Shown: positions 21,082-33,000 of the stretch, in pieces
Layout of the letters: the number at the start of each line of letters is the position of its first letter
How positions within the stretch are numbered: the stretch's first letter is position 1
Origin: Mugil cephalus
Lineage: Eukaryota; Chordata; Actinopteri; Mugiliformes; Mugilidae
DNA: 64,000 bases
Reading direction: 5' to 3'
Assembly (NCBI RefSeq): GCF_022458985.1
Contig: NC_061773.1
Location: 22,664,001-22,728,000, forward strand
Made by a program: the position numbers and the translations under genes
Notes under the pieces: model-generated
The model's database searches: none
What the model saw: the letters and a program-made list of their open reading frames with translations, nothing else
What the model was told of the DNA's origin: nothing

Positions 21082-24000
21082 GTGAGTGCTCTCAAGGGAG
21101 GACACGGCGGACATCTGCTGCCTCGTCTCCTCCTCTTTGGCCCCTACAGATCCTCATTTGAGACGTGATGTACGCGGTCGCTGCAGTGTTGTGCCATTTG
21201 ACTCAGCGGGACTTGGCTGAACTTTAATAGTTTTACGCCGCACCACAACCAAAGGAATCCAAAGAATGACCACTGCGTTTCCAAATTAGAAGAACTCCAA
21301 CGCGGCTCTGCTCTGTCTTATGAAATATTCCTCCTCCGCTCTGCGTTTAGGGAGTTAAATGGAACAGCGGCATCTCATGTCGGGCACCCGCTCGCGTGCC
21401 GAAGGGACAAAGTTGTGTTTCGCAGGTCCGTTTTAGAAGTGCTGAAAGCGTTTCAGTTGACTTCCCTTGTTTATTTTCCTGGTGCGTTATAGAGTCAGGA
21501 AGCAATGAATGAGAAGAAGAAGAAGCAGGTATGCGCCGCAGGGTGGACAATCCGCCTTGATTCCCGTTAATGATGTCGCTCGGGTGTCAAGGTTCAGGAG
21601 GAAGTGGTATAAGTTACCGTCTGGCACTGACCCCCTCCGCCTGCCTGTCTGCCGGCTCTATTTAGGAACACGTATGGATTTAGGAGCGTGCATAAAGCTC
21701 TCGGAGGACGCTTGCAGGATCTAAAATAAAAGGTGCCCGTTCGGAGGCTACGCACTAGAATGTGTCCTCGCACGTCGCGGTAAATCACCCTGTGGCACGC
21801 CGCATGTCAGTGGAGCGCAGAGGAGTCGTAAAGCGCGAGAAGATATACGTTTCGCGTCAATTACTTCTTAAATGATGAAGCGTGCGTGTGGCGTTTCACA
21901 AAAGCATCGCTCACATCGCACATAGCTCAACATCCCCTAAAGCCCTGATTGTGTCTGTCTTTTTTTTTTTTTTTTATGTGTGTGTGTGTGTGTGTGTGGC
22001 CAAATAATGATAACATAGTCCCTGCAGAATGGGTGGACTCCAATGCAGCGGAGAGGAATGAAATGTGTCATACGTGCAAACAGACCGGGAGTTCTTTATG
22101 TTGTTTGTAGTGTCTCCTCCTCGGTCAGGTCTCTATTTTCAGCGTTTTCATGCCTGTTTAGAGGTGACGGCCCGTACTCACGCAGGTTATAAATACCCAG
22201 CCAGAATGGGAGCATACCCCTGACTCTAGCCACCTGCTCCCGTCCCTTCCCTCCTGAGCGGATAGTGTGTGTGTGTGCGTGTGTGTGTGTGCGCGCCAGA
22301 GGTTGTGACTCCTGCTCCGGCATGTCATCACCAGCGAGGTGTCACTGAAAAAGAAAAAGGCAGGGAGGCATTTCAGTGCCAAGGGGGGCGCGAGCGAGTG
22401 TGACCGTGCTCTGTGTACAGTGCGCCACCGATAACTTTTCCACCTGAAGGGTGAATTCATTTGAAGTGTTGCTGCTGCCTTTTCCTCCAGTAGCAGAAAA
22501 AAAAATAATAACAAATAAAAAAGCCCGTGCAGGCAGCAGGCACGGCCATAAAGAAAGCCATTATGCCTCCGCTTGGTGCCTGATCCTCTCCTTCATCTAC
22601 ATGTTGGATGTGGAAGTGCTTCAGGCTCTCTGCAGTGGTCAGACATGCTTGGAGGATGACATACGCTTTGGCTGCAAAAAAACAAGCAGGGTGGAGTTCT
22701 TTAATGCTGCAACGCGATGCTGTAACGCTGCTGATAGTCGCGGGAGCCTCCGGAGACTGAGCGTCCGCCTCGGCCAGAGGTCCTTCCCACTGGCATCGGA
22801 TCGCACAAAGAGGGCGATCATGATCTAAAACACGACTGGGCCTTCACACTCATAAAGTTCACAATCGTTCCAATCGTTAAAAAAAAAAGAAAAGACTCAG
22901 CAAAAGTCTCTTATGGAACATTAAACAAATGAGTTTTTAACGTGATTTCTTTTCCACTGTTTTATTAGGTGGCTTTCTACTGACTCATGTGCTTAACGCG
23001 CTGCTCAGCCTTACCTTGCTTCTCCTGCGACGTTCGGAAATGTGCAGACACCGAGAAACGAAGGGGGGAAAGAAAAATAAGGCTCCATTTGTGAGTCTGC
23101 GTAAGATTTAAATGTGTTCTTTATCCCACGTCCTTACTTGACAAACGATGACCGTAAAAAATCTGCTTCCACTAAAGCTCACAGACTGAGATCTGGTCAC
23201 AATCTGTGATTAAGCGTATGCTGCCAGAGTTTTTAGATGTCTGTTTATCGGGAGAGCAAAGATTACCAGCGCATTAGAAGACCATAAAATAAAAGACCAT
23301 CCATTCCCTGAACACATTAGAACCCCTTTTAAATCTCTTTTTCATATTAAACCTTCGGTCAAATATGAATAAACTGTACTAAGTTGTTTGTTCCAGGCTA
23401 AAATGCTTTTAGATGCATGGTTTTAACCATCTCTTGTGTCAATAACACCTGAGAGCAATGTGAGTAAGGGACACATAAAGCGCCGCTAATTCCATTACAT
23501 CATTACACAAAAAGTTTGTGCATTTGTTTGCAACGAAGCTGCAGTGCGCAGATTTGTCCAGCAGGTGGCAGTCTTGACTCATCCCGAGTTTTAACTTAAC
23601 TGATTGATTTCCTGTCATCAGAAGATGAGAAACGACAGGTTTTCAGCACAGAAATGATGAAATGATGGTCCTTTAAGGTGAAATGATATATTTTTGCTGT
23701 ATGCTTAACATTTAGTTAAACTAAATTTTGTGTCTCCGTCTTATTTTTCATGTGCGCAGATCAGAAGTGGTAGCTCTCCTTTACTGTCAGCGTGGATTAA
23801 AGTGACTCCTCAGTGCCACTGCTGTCACAGACACTTTTCATCTTGTGGGTGAAGTAAGGTCAGGGTTAGGGTTCACTAATCAGGGGAGGCGCACCGTTAT
23901 CTGCACAGCAACTCGATCTGCTATTACATAAGTCCAATTGATCCAATCTCCAGTGCTCATGAGTTATGTAATGAAATAAAAAATGTAAACGGCCGGACAG

Positions 24001-27000
24001 GAGGATGATCCTCCTCACCACTCACACTTTCTCTTTCATCAGCTTGTCCCTCTTTATAAACCCCCCCCCCTCCAATTACACGGCGTCACACATACGCTGA
24101 CCCCGATTCATCGCAGTCGGTGGAGGCCGCAGTTTATAGCAGCGACCATCCATCATAACAGCACAGGACACATGTCAATAATCCAATGCTTCGGCTATGA
24201 GATCGATACGTACTGTACAGCGTAATGGTGGTATGCTCCATCCATGCCTGGAAGCGCCGAATCAGTCCAGCTCAAAAACCTACTGTTTTCCACCTCAGAG
24301 AGCTTTTTGCTGTTTGAAATGTCACGGCCGTCACAGCATTGCTAAAAATGAACACATCCCAGCTGTTTTATAACTGATTTTGTAGCAAAAGGCTGTAAAA
24401 AAACAAACAAATAAAAAAAAAAAACTAGTATCGAACCTACCCAGAGACCTCTGACAGACACAGTTAGCAGCTTACAAATGAACATGGTGAAATATTTATA
24501 AGTTAGTTTAACAGTTTAAAAAAAAATACTGAATATAAATAATGTTAATCTAATCTAATAATGTTATATAAAATAATCCCGGTGTCCACACACAAGGACA
24601 CAATTTTTTACAAAAACTACTTTCTGTTCAAAGACAACACTTATAGCTCCTAGGCACTACTAATCCCAAATAAAGAGACATTAAAAATGCATACCAAACA
24701 ACACCAACCAACCGACAACAAAAGCTCGGGCCCAGGAGATTAAGGTGTTTAAATAAGCAACTGCTCGCCATGATAACTGAACAGCTGATAGTGTGACAAT
24801 GCAGGTAAATCTCATTGTCATATTTGTGTACTTTGGCCACTTCTTGGCTGTGACATCATATTTCGCAGCCAGAAAGGTGAGTTAAATTAAAAAGATCTGG
24901 ATGTGCTGAAGTGTTTTAAATGTTGTTGCTCAATGAGTAGCATTCGAAATTTGTAACGAATTAAAAGCCATTTGACATAATAAATAATAGATGCAAATTT
25001 CAGTTAGTAATTCATATATTTTTTTTTTTTGTTGAGGGCAGCATTTATGTTCACATTATGTAACGACACAAGGCCTAAGGACGAACTACATAAAACATTA
25101 ATCAACCACATTATGCATTCATTATTTTTCTAGTCATAAAGGATTAGACAACGCGAGAGGCATAGCTGCTTTATAATGCATCGCGGTTAAGTGAATGAGT
25201 TGGCAGCCGCTTACAATTTAAGACGGTGGGAGGAGTGGGACTCTGGCATATCAGTGAGTACTTGTAATACCATCCAACCTGGTGTGCAAGCGCTGCCACC
25301 TTCCAGAGCTAAAGTCAATGGCGCTCTTGTTTGGAGACCCCAGGCATCAGGCATCCAAATAAGTAAAAAAAAAAAAGCTGAGAAATGTTTTTTCAACCGG
25401 AGGAGGAGGAGGAGGAGGAACGCATTGAGCTATTTCACTGGAAAACAAACAGCAGTGTGTGCAGGTACACTGTACGGTGTCTGTTGCCGCCCACCTCTGC
25501 CATTGCATCATACGAACGCCATCTCCCTCCTGGTGGTTCCAGGTCCCTCCTTCTTCTCCCGCTCAAGGAAAATTTTAATGGTTTAATGCGCTTCACATGC
25601 TGTCAGAAGGCTTTGCTTTGGGAGGGCGTTACCATAACTTTATATAAACACTGTCCTACTTCTCCTCACTGGGACAGTTGAGTGTTGGTTTATACAAAGA
25701 AAAAATCCATGGATTATGAGTCAGGGCAGTGGCTTTATTTGGCTTTAGAGCACATATACCCATCGGGACTGTGTGTGTTATGGTGTTAGTTTCATATCTC
25801 ATTTATGCCAGTATATTAAACTTTCAAGCCAACAGTGTATCAGTTTTGATTTGAGTATTTTGAGAAAGGGAGCAGACAGTTTGACTATGTCAGGTTTACC
25901 TCTTCCCATACCCACAGTAGCTCATGTTTTTCACAGCTGCTATTACTGTCACTACTACCTTGCAGTGTTGAAACTAAGCCTGTCATCAAGGACGAGAAAG
26001 TCCAATTACATCAGCCACGCGTGAAGAGACAGGAAATGTTAATTTTAGACTAACACAGTGTTTAGTTACAACCCAGGTTACCTGATTTGTCCAACTTTAG
26101 GTACAACACTTTCTTCCGTGTCACTGCACAGTTCGAAGATTGTCTACGCTGTTTTGATTTATTTTTTTTTGGATAACAGGAGCTCACTTCTTCTGGTAAA
26201 TTCCTCAAACGGAGCTAAAGGAGACAGTGTCTGGGTCCACTGGTGACCAGGAGGGAGCTTTTCAGACCCCAAAAATTCCCACAGCCCCACTTCTGCTCAC
26301 TGCACCATCATGCCTCTAGCTACTCCTGCGGTTCAGCACGTCTCACTGGAGGCTTTTCATAGGCTGGCTGAGTTGCATCTGAATGTCTTCCAGGCAGGGG
26401 CAGGATAATGCAGAATAATGGCCACTGAACTGGCAGCACTTCTCACTAACAGCTTTGCTAAACTGCCTATAGACGCCGTCACAGTTTGTAAACAATGTGA
26501 CGTTGTTTGAGGGGCGGGGCTTAAACACGTTCTTTGGAAGCAAAACATCTCAAACACTATAGCCTGTAAACGCCTGTTAGCATATTTCAACAGACTGTTT
26601 TGGTAAGTATGGATGAGGGAAACGCATATTTTAGAGAATATATTAATACACTCACTCCCAGTGAGGGATATTTTAAAAAGTTGACTCTGACTGATGGGAT
26701 ATTCAATGACCACTGCACTGTCACTCACTCACTGGACATTTTCACCGTATGAGAACATGTGGGGACGAAGTCTGGTCTGTCTTTATCAAATGAATCCTCT
26801 CCAGCAAAGATATTACAAGAAGTAAACGGAACCACTGTGGAGGGTAACGTAGTAAATGCAATTTCCGCTTGAACACCCCTGAAACATAACTAGCATTGCG
26901 TTAGCTAGCCTAGCGGTTAGCATTAGCATTACCACGTAACAAGAATCCCACAAATAATGATTAACTTAACGTAATTTCAGTCATAATTTAGTCCAATTCA

Positions 27001-30000
27001 AAACGTTATCCAAACTGAAACCGATGATGCATTACATACTAATCTTACCTGATATGAACTGTGCCCTGCAAACAAGAGAGTTGTTGATTGTCATCTCCGA
27101 CTGGCAGTGGCTGGTATACGATAAAACTTCAAGTTAGTGTTTTTAATTTTTCAGTTTTAGCCCCTCAAAATACAGCAAGATGACATTTCCCCGGTTGACA
27201 GTGACAGTGTTTTCGCCTCAATCTTCCTTCAGTTTTGCCTCCAGCTAATGCCGTGACGTAACAGTGACGTAGGCCATGAAGGGGTCTATTGCCACCAGTC
27301 TTCTTTCTCACCGCCTACTTTTGCCACCTTCCTGCACAGCTGACGTTTGTTACTTATTGTAACCCCATTTTAAAAGTCTGAGATATATTTTTCCCCCTAT
27401 AATGAAAAATCAAGGGATCACCAAAGTTTGTAGGATTCATCCTCTGGGGATCATTAATTAATATTTGTTGAAATATTAAAGACTGGATAAAAATGCCAGC
27501 CAAATAAAATTGGGTCAAGTAAAATCAACATTGCTGATAGATAAAATAAGGACTTTCACGTCAGTAAAAACATCAGAAATGTCTAAAACTTTGTCTAAAT
27601 CATCTGCTCTGTAACATTTACCTTCCTTGCAACAATAAAAACACAGTGTTGCCTTAACCAGCAACACACATAGCTGTTGATTTTTCATCATCTTTGCTGC
27701 CTCACAGGCCGAGACAGAATAAGGGCAAGTTAAAAAGACAGCATGCATTAAAAGACAGCGTGATGGGGTGGGTATTTTTAGTGGAGGTAGCTGAATGTAC
27801 AGCAGGTACATCAGCTCATGATGGTGAGTCACTGAATCAGAACTTATCTGTAGTGACAGCAGCTACACAGGGGACAGTATACATCCAGCGCTTCAGCTGG
27901 AATAATGCTGAGCTCAGACGCCTTAGGAGAACCCCACACTTGTCCTATATGATCGCGAGGGCATTCACAGTAAGCGCACACTTGCTGCATGATTGAGGAG
28001 TGGCGTTCATTGCTTTCAGCTAATTCTTTGCACCGACTGCCCTGTGTGTCTGCAGCTCGCCAAAGCGGGGAGTCACACCTTCACAGTGAAGAGCTTCAAG
28101 AGGAGACAAACGTGCGATGTGTGTAAGCAGAGCATTGACAGCCCCGCGGCTTTCTGCAAGGGTGAGTCCGCGCTTCACTCAGGTCAGGTGGCGCATCTAG
28201 ATGCACAGCTGACCAGAGCAGATGCACACAACGCCTTTGCTGTCGTTTGTCCGACTCGAACCTGGTTTAAATGTGTGTCCTGTCTGTCCACTGTTTACAG
28301 AGTGCAAGGTTGCAGTTCACAAGACATGCGAAGCCAAGGTGAGCCAAACATTTCCCCTTTAAATTCACCGCGGGCTGCACATCTCTGACCTTCTTCTTGT
28401 TATGAGCAATTTTTTTTTTTTTCCCCCGTGTCAAAGGGTCTCGGGGAGAGATGTTAATATGAAGTGAGTCTTAAGTGAAGTAAGCCATGTGCACTGACCT
28501 AGATGTCTGGCTGAAGAAGGCCATATCCCTCACTTTGCAACCAGCCAGGTTGCTATGAGTAATTCAGCGACAAAACAGGAGCTCCTGAGAGTTATCAAGC
28601 ACCTGGGAAGTGTCGGTGATTTATTAGTACAGCTTGATATGAGGCGTTTGCGCTCGTGGACGAGCATATAGTACGCTGCTCCTCATTAGCCATGTGAGAA
28701 GGACCAAAGATAATCTGTGAGGGCAGCAGCGAGCCGTCGGCGGGCTGTGCGCTCAGCGAGGGATCAGAGGAGGAGGAGGAAGCACAAGAAGCAGCGCAGC
28801 TCAGGGATGATGCACTCGGCAAATAAACGCTGCCTGTGCGTCTGTGGATCAGCCGCTGTGGGCATAAAGGAAATGGGTGGGGACAGTTTGAAACCGCATT
28901 TGCACAAAAGGGCTCACTTTGAAGCGTCTTATGTATGTTGGTCGTAAGAAAGGAAATAGTTAATACTTTCAGTGTCTGCCTTGTCCACTGACTTTTCACG
29001 TAACATCCCCAGAAAGCCCAAAGAAAACACTCATGAGGCCAATATGCACCACGTGTGTCAGCGCAGGACTTAAACAGACAGTTTGACATTTTCTTCCGAG
29101 TCAGGTGATTGACCTTTGCGGCTTTTGCACCGGGGAGGGGGGGATGTTTCATTTTAAGACGACGTGTTTCCACTATGTGCGAGTCTCTCTGCCCACAGCT
29201 TCAGTCTTTGGCTTTACCTCAGTGTCACTTATGAAGGAGGACCTATCACCTTTATTTATATTCTCTTGAGGTTGCCAAGGTGTGCGGTTAGCGTGCCTGC
29301 CTCCTCCTCCTCCTCCTCCTTCAAACACACATCATGATGCTGCGTGACGGGGCACTACCAGCTGTTGTGCCTTAGCAACATGTGTTAAAAGAGGGTTATT
29401 ATTTTTGTCATGCTCATCCCCCACCACCCCCCTCCGGTCGCCACGGCAATAGCCTAAAACATTTCTCTGAGGCTGCGGGAGAGCCTGGTGCCACGGGCGA
29501 GAGAGAGGAGATCGTCACACAGGACGATGATCAGTCTGGGTAGGAGAAGTCTGAGTGGGTAAATATAGAAAATAACCAGAGTGCCGTAGATGCCTGCCAG
29601 TCAGTGATCATAGGGGGGGACGCAAATAAGTGGGAGGCAGCTGGGGAGGCAGAATCTGTGTGTGTGCGTGTAATCTGTCCCATTCGGGGGTATTCAGAAA
29701 TAAAGAGGAACATTGGGTCAAGGCTGAAAACCTCTTCATGCCACCGCATCTATTTTCTACGTGTTTCTAACTGCACACTAGTCCCTTTCTCTTTTTTTTT
29801 CTATTTTCTTTCATGTCTTGCATATAACTGTCATCATCTCTTTTATTTGACCCCGATCTCTGCTAGATTTATCCCCCTTTCTCTTCTGATGTTTATAGTC
29901 CCAGCGCTTTAGTCACTGTGACATGTGACGTTTTCCATGTTTTCTTTCCTCCACTCTGCATCGTCTTGCCGTCGTCGTCCTCATCGGCTGCATCCCTCTC

Positions 30001-33000
30001 CCTCCGCCCGTGGGTTCCCTCCTGCCACTTTTACTCCGGCTCTTGTCATCTCGCTTCCTCAGACTCGGGCCAGCCAAGGGGTCACCGGGCGTCAGCACCC
30101 TTTGACCCCGTGCAATGGGGCCGCCTGTGGTCCGCACGCGTATTGATGCACGCGCGAGGGAAAGTACTACACAGTTGCTTTGCCGTCTCTGTGCGTATGA
30201 CACAGGCGGAGATAGAGAGAGGGGTGGGGGGGGTGAGGGGGGTAGAGGCAGTGTCTCTTATGCTGCTGGCACTCTGAGTGTGTGTTATCATGAGAGAGGG
30301 AGGGAGGTAAAAAAATGAGTTGGCGAGGGAGAGTGAGCAGAGAGTTTTAGTGTGTGCGAGAGAGGGAAGGGGAGGTAGTGTATCACACTCCACACACAGG
30401 GCTGCTCAGAGGGAGAGGGGAAAGACTGAAGCTGCTTGTTGAGAGGTAAAAAAACACGCTCCGCGCTCTGTTTGCTGTGTAAAGCTTCGGGTTTGAGTTC
30501 GCCTCGGCATGTCACACTTTCAACTTTTCTCGTGCCTGCTGTGTGTCCGTGTCTTCATTTGAGTGGCTGATCTGAAATCCTCCCGCGGCGTTGGGCGCTG
30601 CTAATGCAGCGTGTGACTGTGCACATTATTCCATCAAAGCTGTGTCCACGGTGTTATTGGTTTGCCCGGAAAGAGGATTTTGTTTACTGTGATCGAGGCA
30701 AGTGCAGGAACTGAAGAGGAGACTCTTGGTGTGACCTACAAAAAGAACCCCACAGATTTGAATTATTCATGCCGGAGAATGAATTCGTATGATTTACTTT
30801 TTAATGAGGTAGTTGGTGTTTTGAAGCGAAGGTCACTACCTTTCTAGATGCTGCTGTATGTGCTTTTAAAGTAAAATAAGTGTTGTTTTGCGTAGATTTG
30901 ACGAGTTGGGGTTTGTGGGCATCCCTCTGTGTTTATCTGCATCTGTGCCTCCACGGTCCAGGACTCCCTTGCATAACGTCTCTAATTCATTATCAAGTTT
31001 ATTACTATCACAAGGCTTGTTCCCTCTGTTACGCCTGTCTGTTTCTCTTCATTGCTTCGTTGTGTTACACGCACAGACAAACATCTCTGACCAGAGGACA
31101 CCTGACGGAGACTAATGGCCGTATGGCAGACCCAGTCAGCTGTCCTGACATCATCTGATGGATCCTAACGCTGCGTAGTCAAATACAAATAGTCACAGAG
31201 CTCATACATTCATACTGATTTATGGATTCGTATAGTTCACGTCGCGGCGCTCTGTGGGCTTGCATAATATCCATGCATGAACGGTGTTGTTTATTTTTTT
31301 TCCTAATCAGTGCCAGCCCGGGGCTCAACAAAGTTTCCAGCGTCCGTGTTTGGAGGCAGATCTTTGCTCCGGATCTTTCCGGCGTCTTGAGCCACGTCTC
31401 TCGACCTTTTGCAGCACCGCGGGAGGCCTCGGTGGTGGAAAACGCCGTCCAGCACAAAGTGTCCAGGCACATCATCAGTGGGAGGATAAAAGCAGAGATG
31501 CGGGCGGAAAGCTGGGATGTTGGATGAGGCCAGATGAGCATCTTTGTAACTCAATTAAGGCGGCGGCTTATCGCTGTCACTTTGCCGTTGCTATTTATAA
31601 CCGTCGCCGACATGATGTAGTATGTACAAATAATTATCGCGGCTGATTTCATTTTACTGCTCGGCTCGCCTTATCAACATTCAAGTGTTGCAGGGCACGC
31701 ACACACACACACACAGATGCGCGCTCGGAGTCTTTATATTTTCTCTTTTGCTTTTAATTTCCTGAGAGCCTAAGCGACGGGTGTGCACAGAAAGCTTTGT
31801 TTAATATCCCAGTTATTGCAACGTTACTCTTTTTTTTTTTTTTTTGCAAGGGCCTTAAACCGTTTCTTTAATTGAGTCTGGTAGAGGTAGACAGTAGGTT
31901 TTGATACGTGCATTTACTGTTTTTTAGTTATTGTCGATCCATTTGGACCAACTGTGCATGTGCATAATACATAGTCAGTTGCCTAACGCTGCTGCTGCTG
32001 CTGCTGCTGCTGCTGCAGGAAAAGCAAGGGGATTCATGTGATGAGTGGCAGACGACTAGATGAAATGAGCCTTTAAATGATCTGAGGGACATAGCATCTA
32101 AAATAAGGAGCTCTATCAAAATAGCTCGGTGAAATCTCTCTGCTCTGTGTCTGTGGTCAGGAGGCATGTTCAGCTGTTGACATCTCTCCCCTGTCCAGCG
32201 CCCGCTCTCGTTTTCCGTCTCTGTTTGGCTCCTCTCTGTCCATCTTCCTGTCCCGTCCCCGTCTGAGCCTCGCCTATCTTTTTCTGCTCCCCAGACGCTC
32301 CGCTTTTTGCTTTGAGCCCTCGTCGGCTCTCCCGGTTTGTTAGTGATGCGAGATACTTATCGAGGTGTCCTTTGCCATCTGATGCTGTGTATTTCAGGGG
32401 GGGGGGCTCAAACTTGTGTCTTACAGAGTGCAAGTTGTGGGGGAAGGAAATGAGAAGTGAAGGATCAAAGATGAGAGAAAGGGAAGAAAGGCAGAGTGAT
32501 AATGAGGCAAGAAAGAGTACAAGTAAATCATTGCTGCCACTCCTCTTTGCTTTCTGGTGCCCCAGGTTTTAAAAAAAGAAACTTAAAAACCCTCAGATTT
32601 CTTTTTTAGCTTTTACCATTAATGCCTTTTTGGGAAGCCATGAAACTTGGATGAAGCTGCAATTATTTCGCTTTTCCACTTTCGGATATGGAGGCTTACT
32701 CACTTCTCCCTCTCCAGAGTGATGTCAGCTCTGAGCTGAATGTCAAAATAAGGTCCGGTCCTCTTGGATGGCAAACTGACGCCTGCGTCTCAGACGCTCA
32801 CATTTATCTCCCGCTCCCACCTCCTTGCTCTGGCGGATTTCTGTGTTTGATTTCCTCTCCCGGGAACAGGACAGATGATTCGAGATGTGACAGACATCAG
32901 ATCGGATTCCGATCCCCGCCGCACTCAGGAGATACACTACAGGGAAAGTCTGAAAATTTAATGGAGGACTGCGATCGTATTAAAACCTGCGCCCTTCCAG

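Larger units (their letters stand above)
21082..28055 (+). other. tns2 intron 1
   Basis: A 7.0-kb intron with no supported coding exon. It contains TG repeats (21977-21998, 22265-22295), a strong CTCF-like motif at 23558-23571, a GGA run near 25399-25420 and a CRE-like pair at 27254-27271. The stretch 26260-27300 looks repeat-like (antisense donor-like site, GCATTAGCATTA strings), but I cannot name its class. Confidence 0.55.

Noticed and set aside
28595-29173. 192-codon - strand open frame in tns2 intron 3
   Set aside because: No recognisable domain and low-complexity Ser/Cys runs. It is better explained as chance.
31222-31646. Overlapping 101- and 120-codon open frames in tns2 intron 3
   Set aside because: No splice sites in register with tns2 and no homology recognised. 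CpG content is only moderate.
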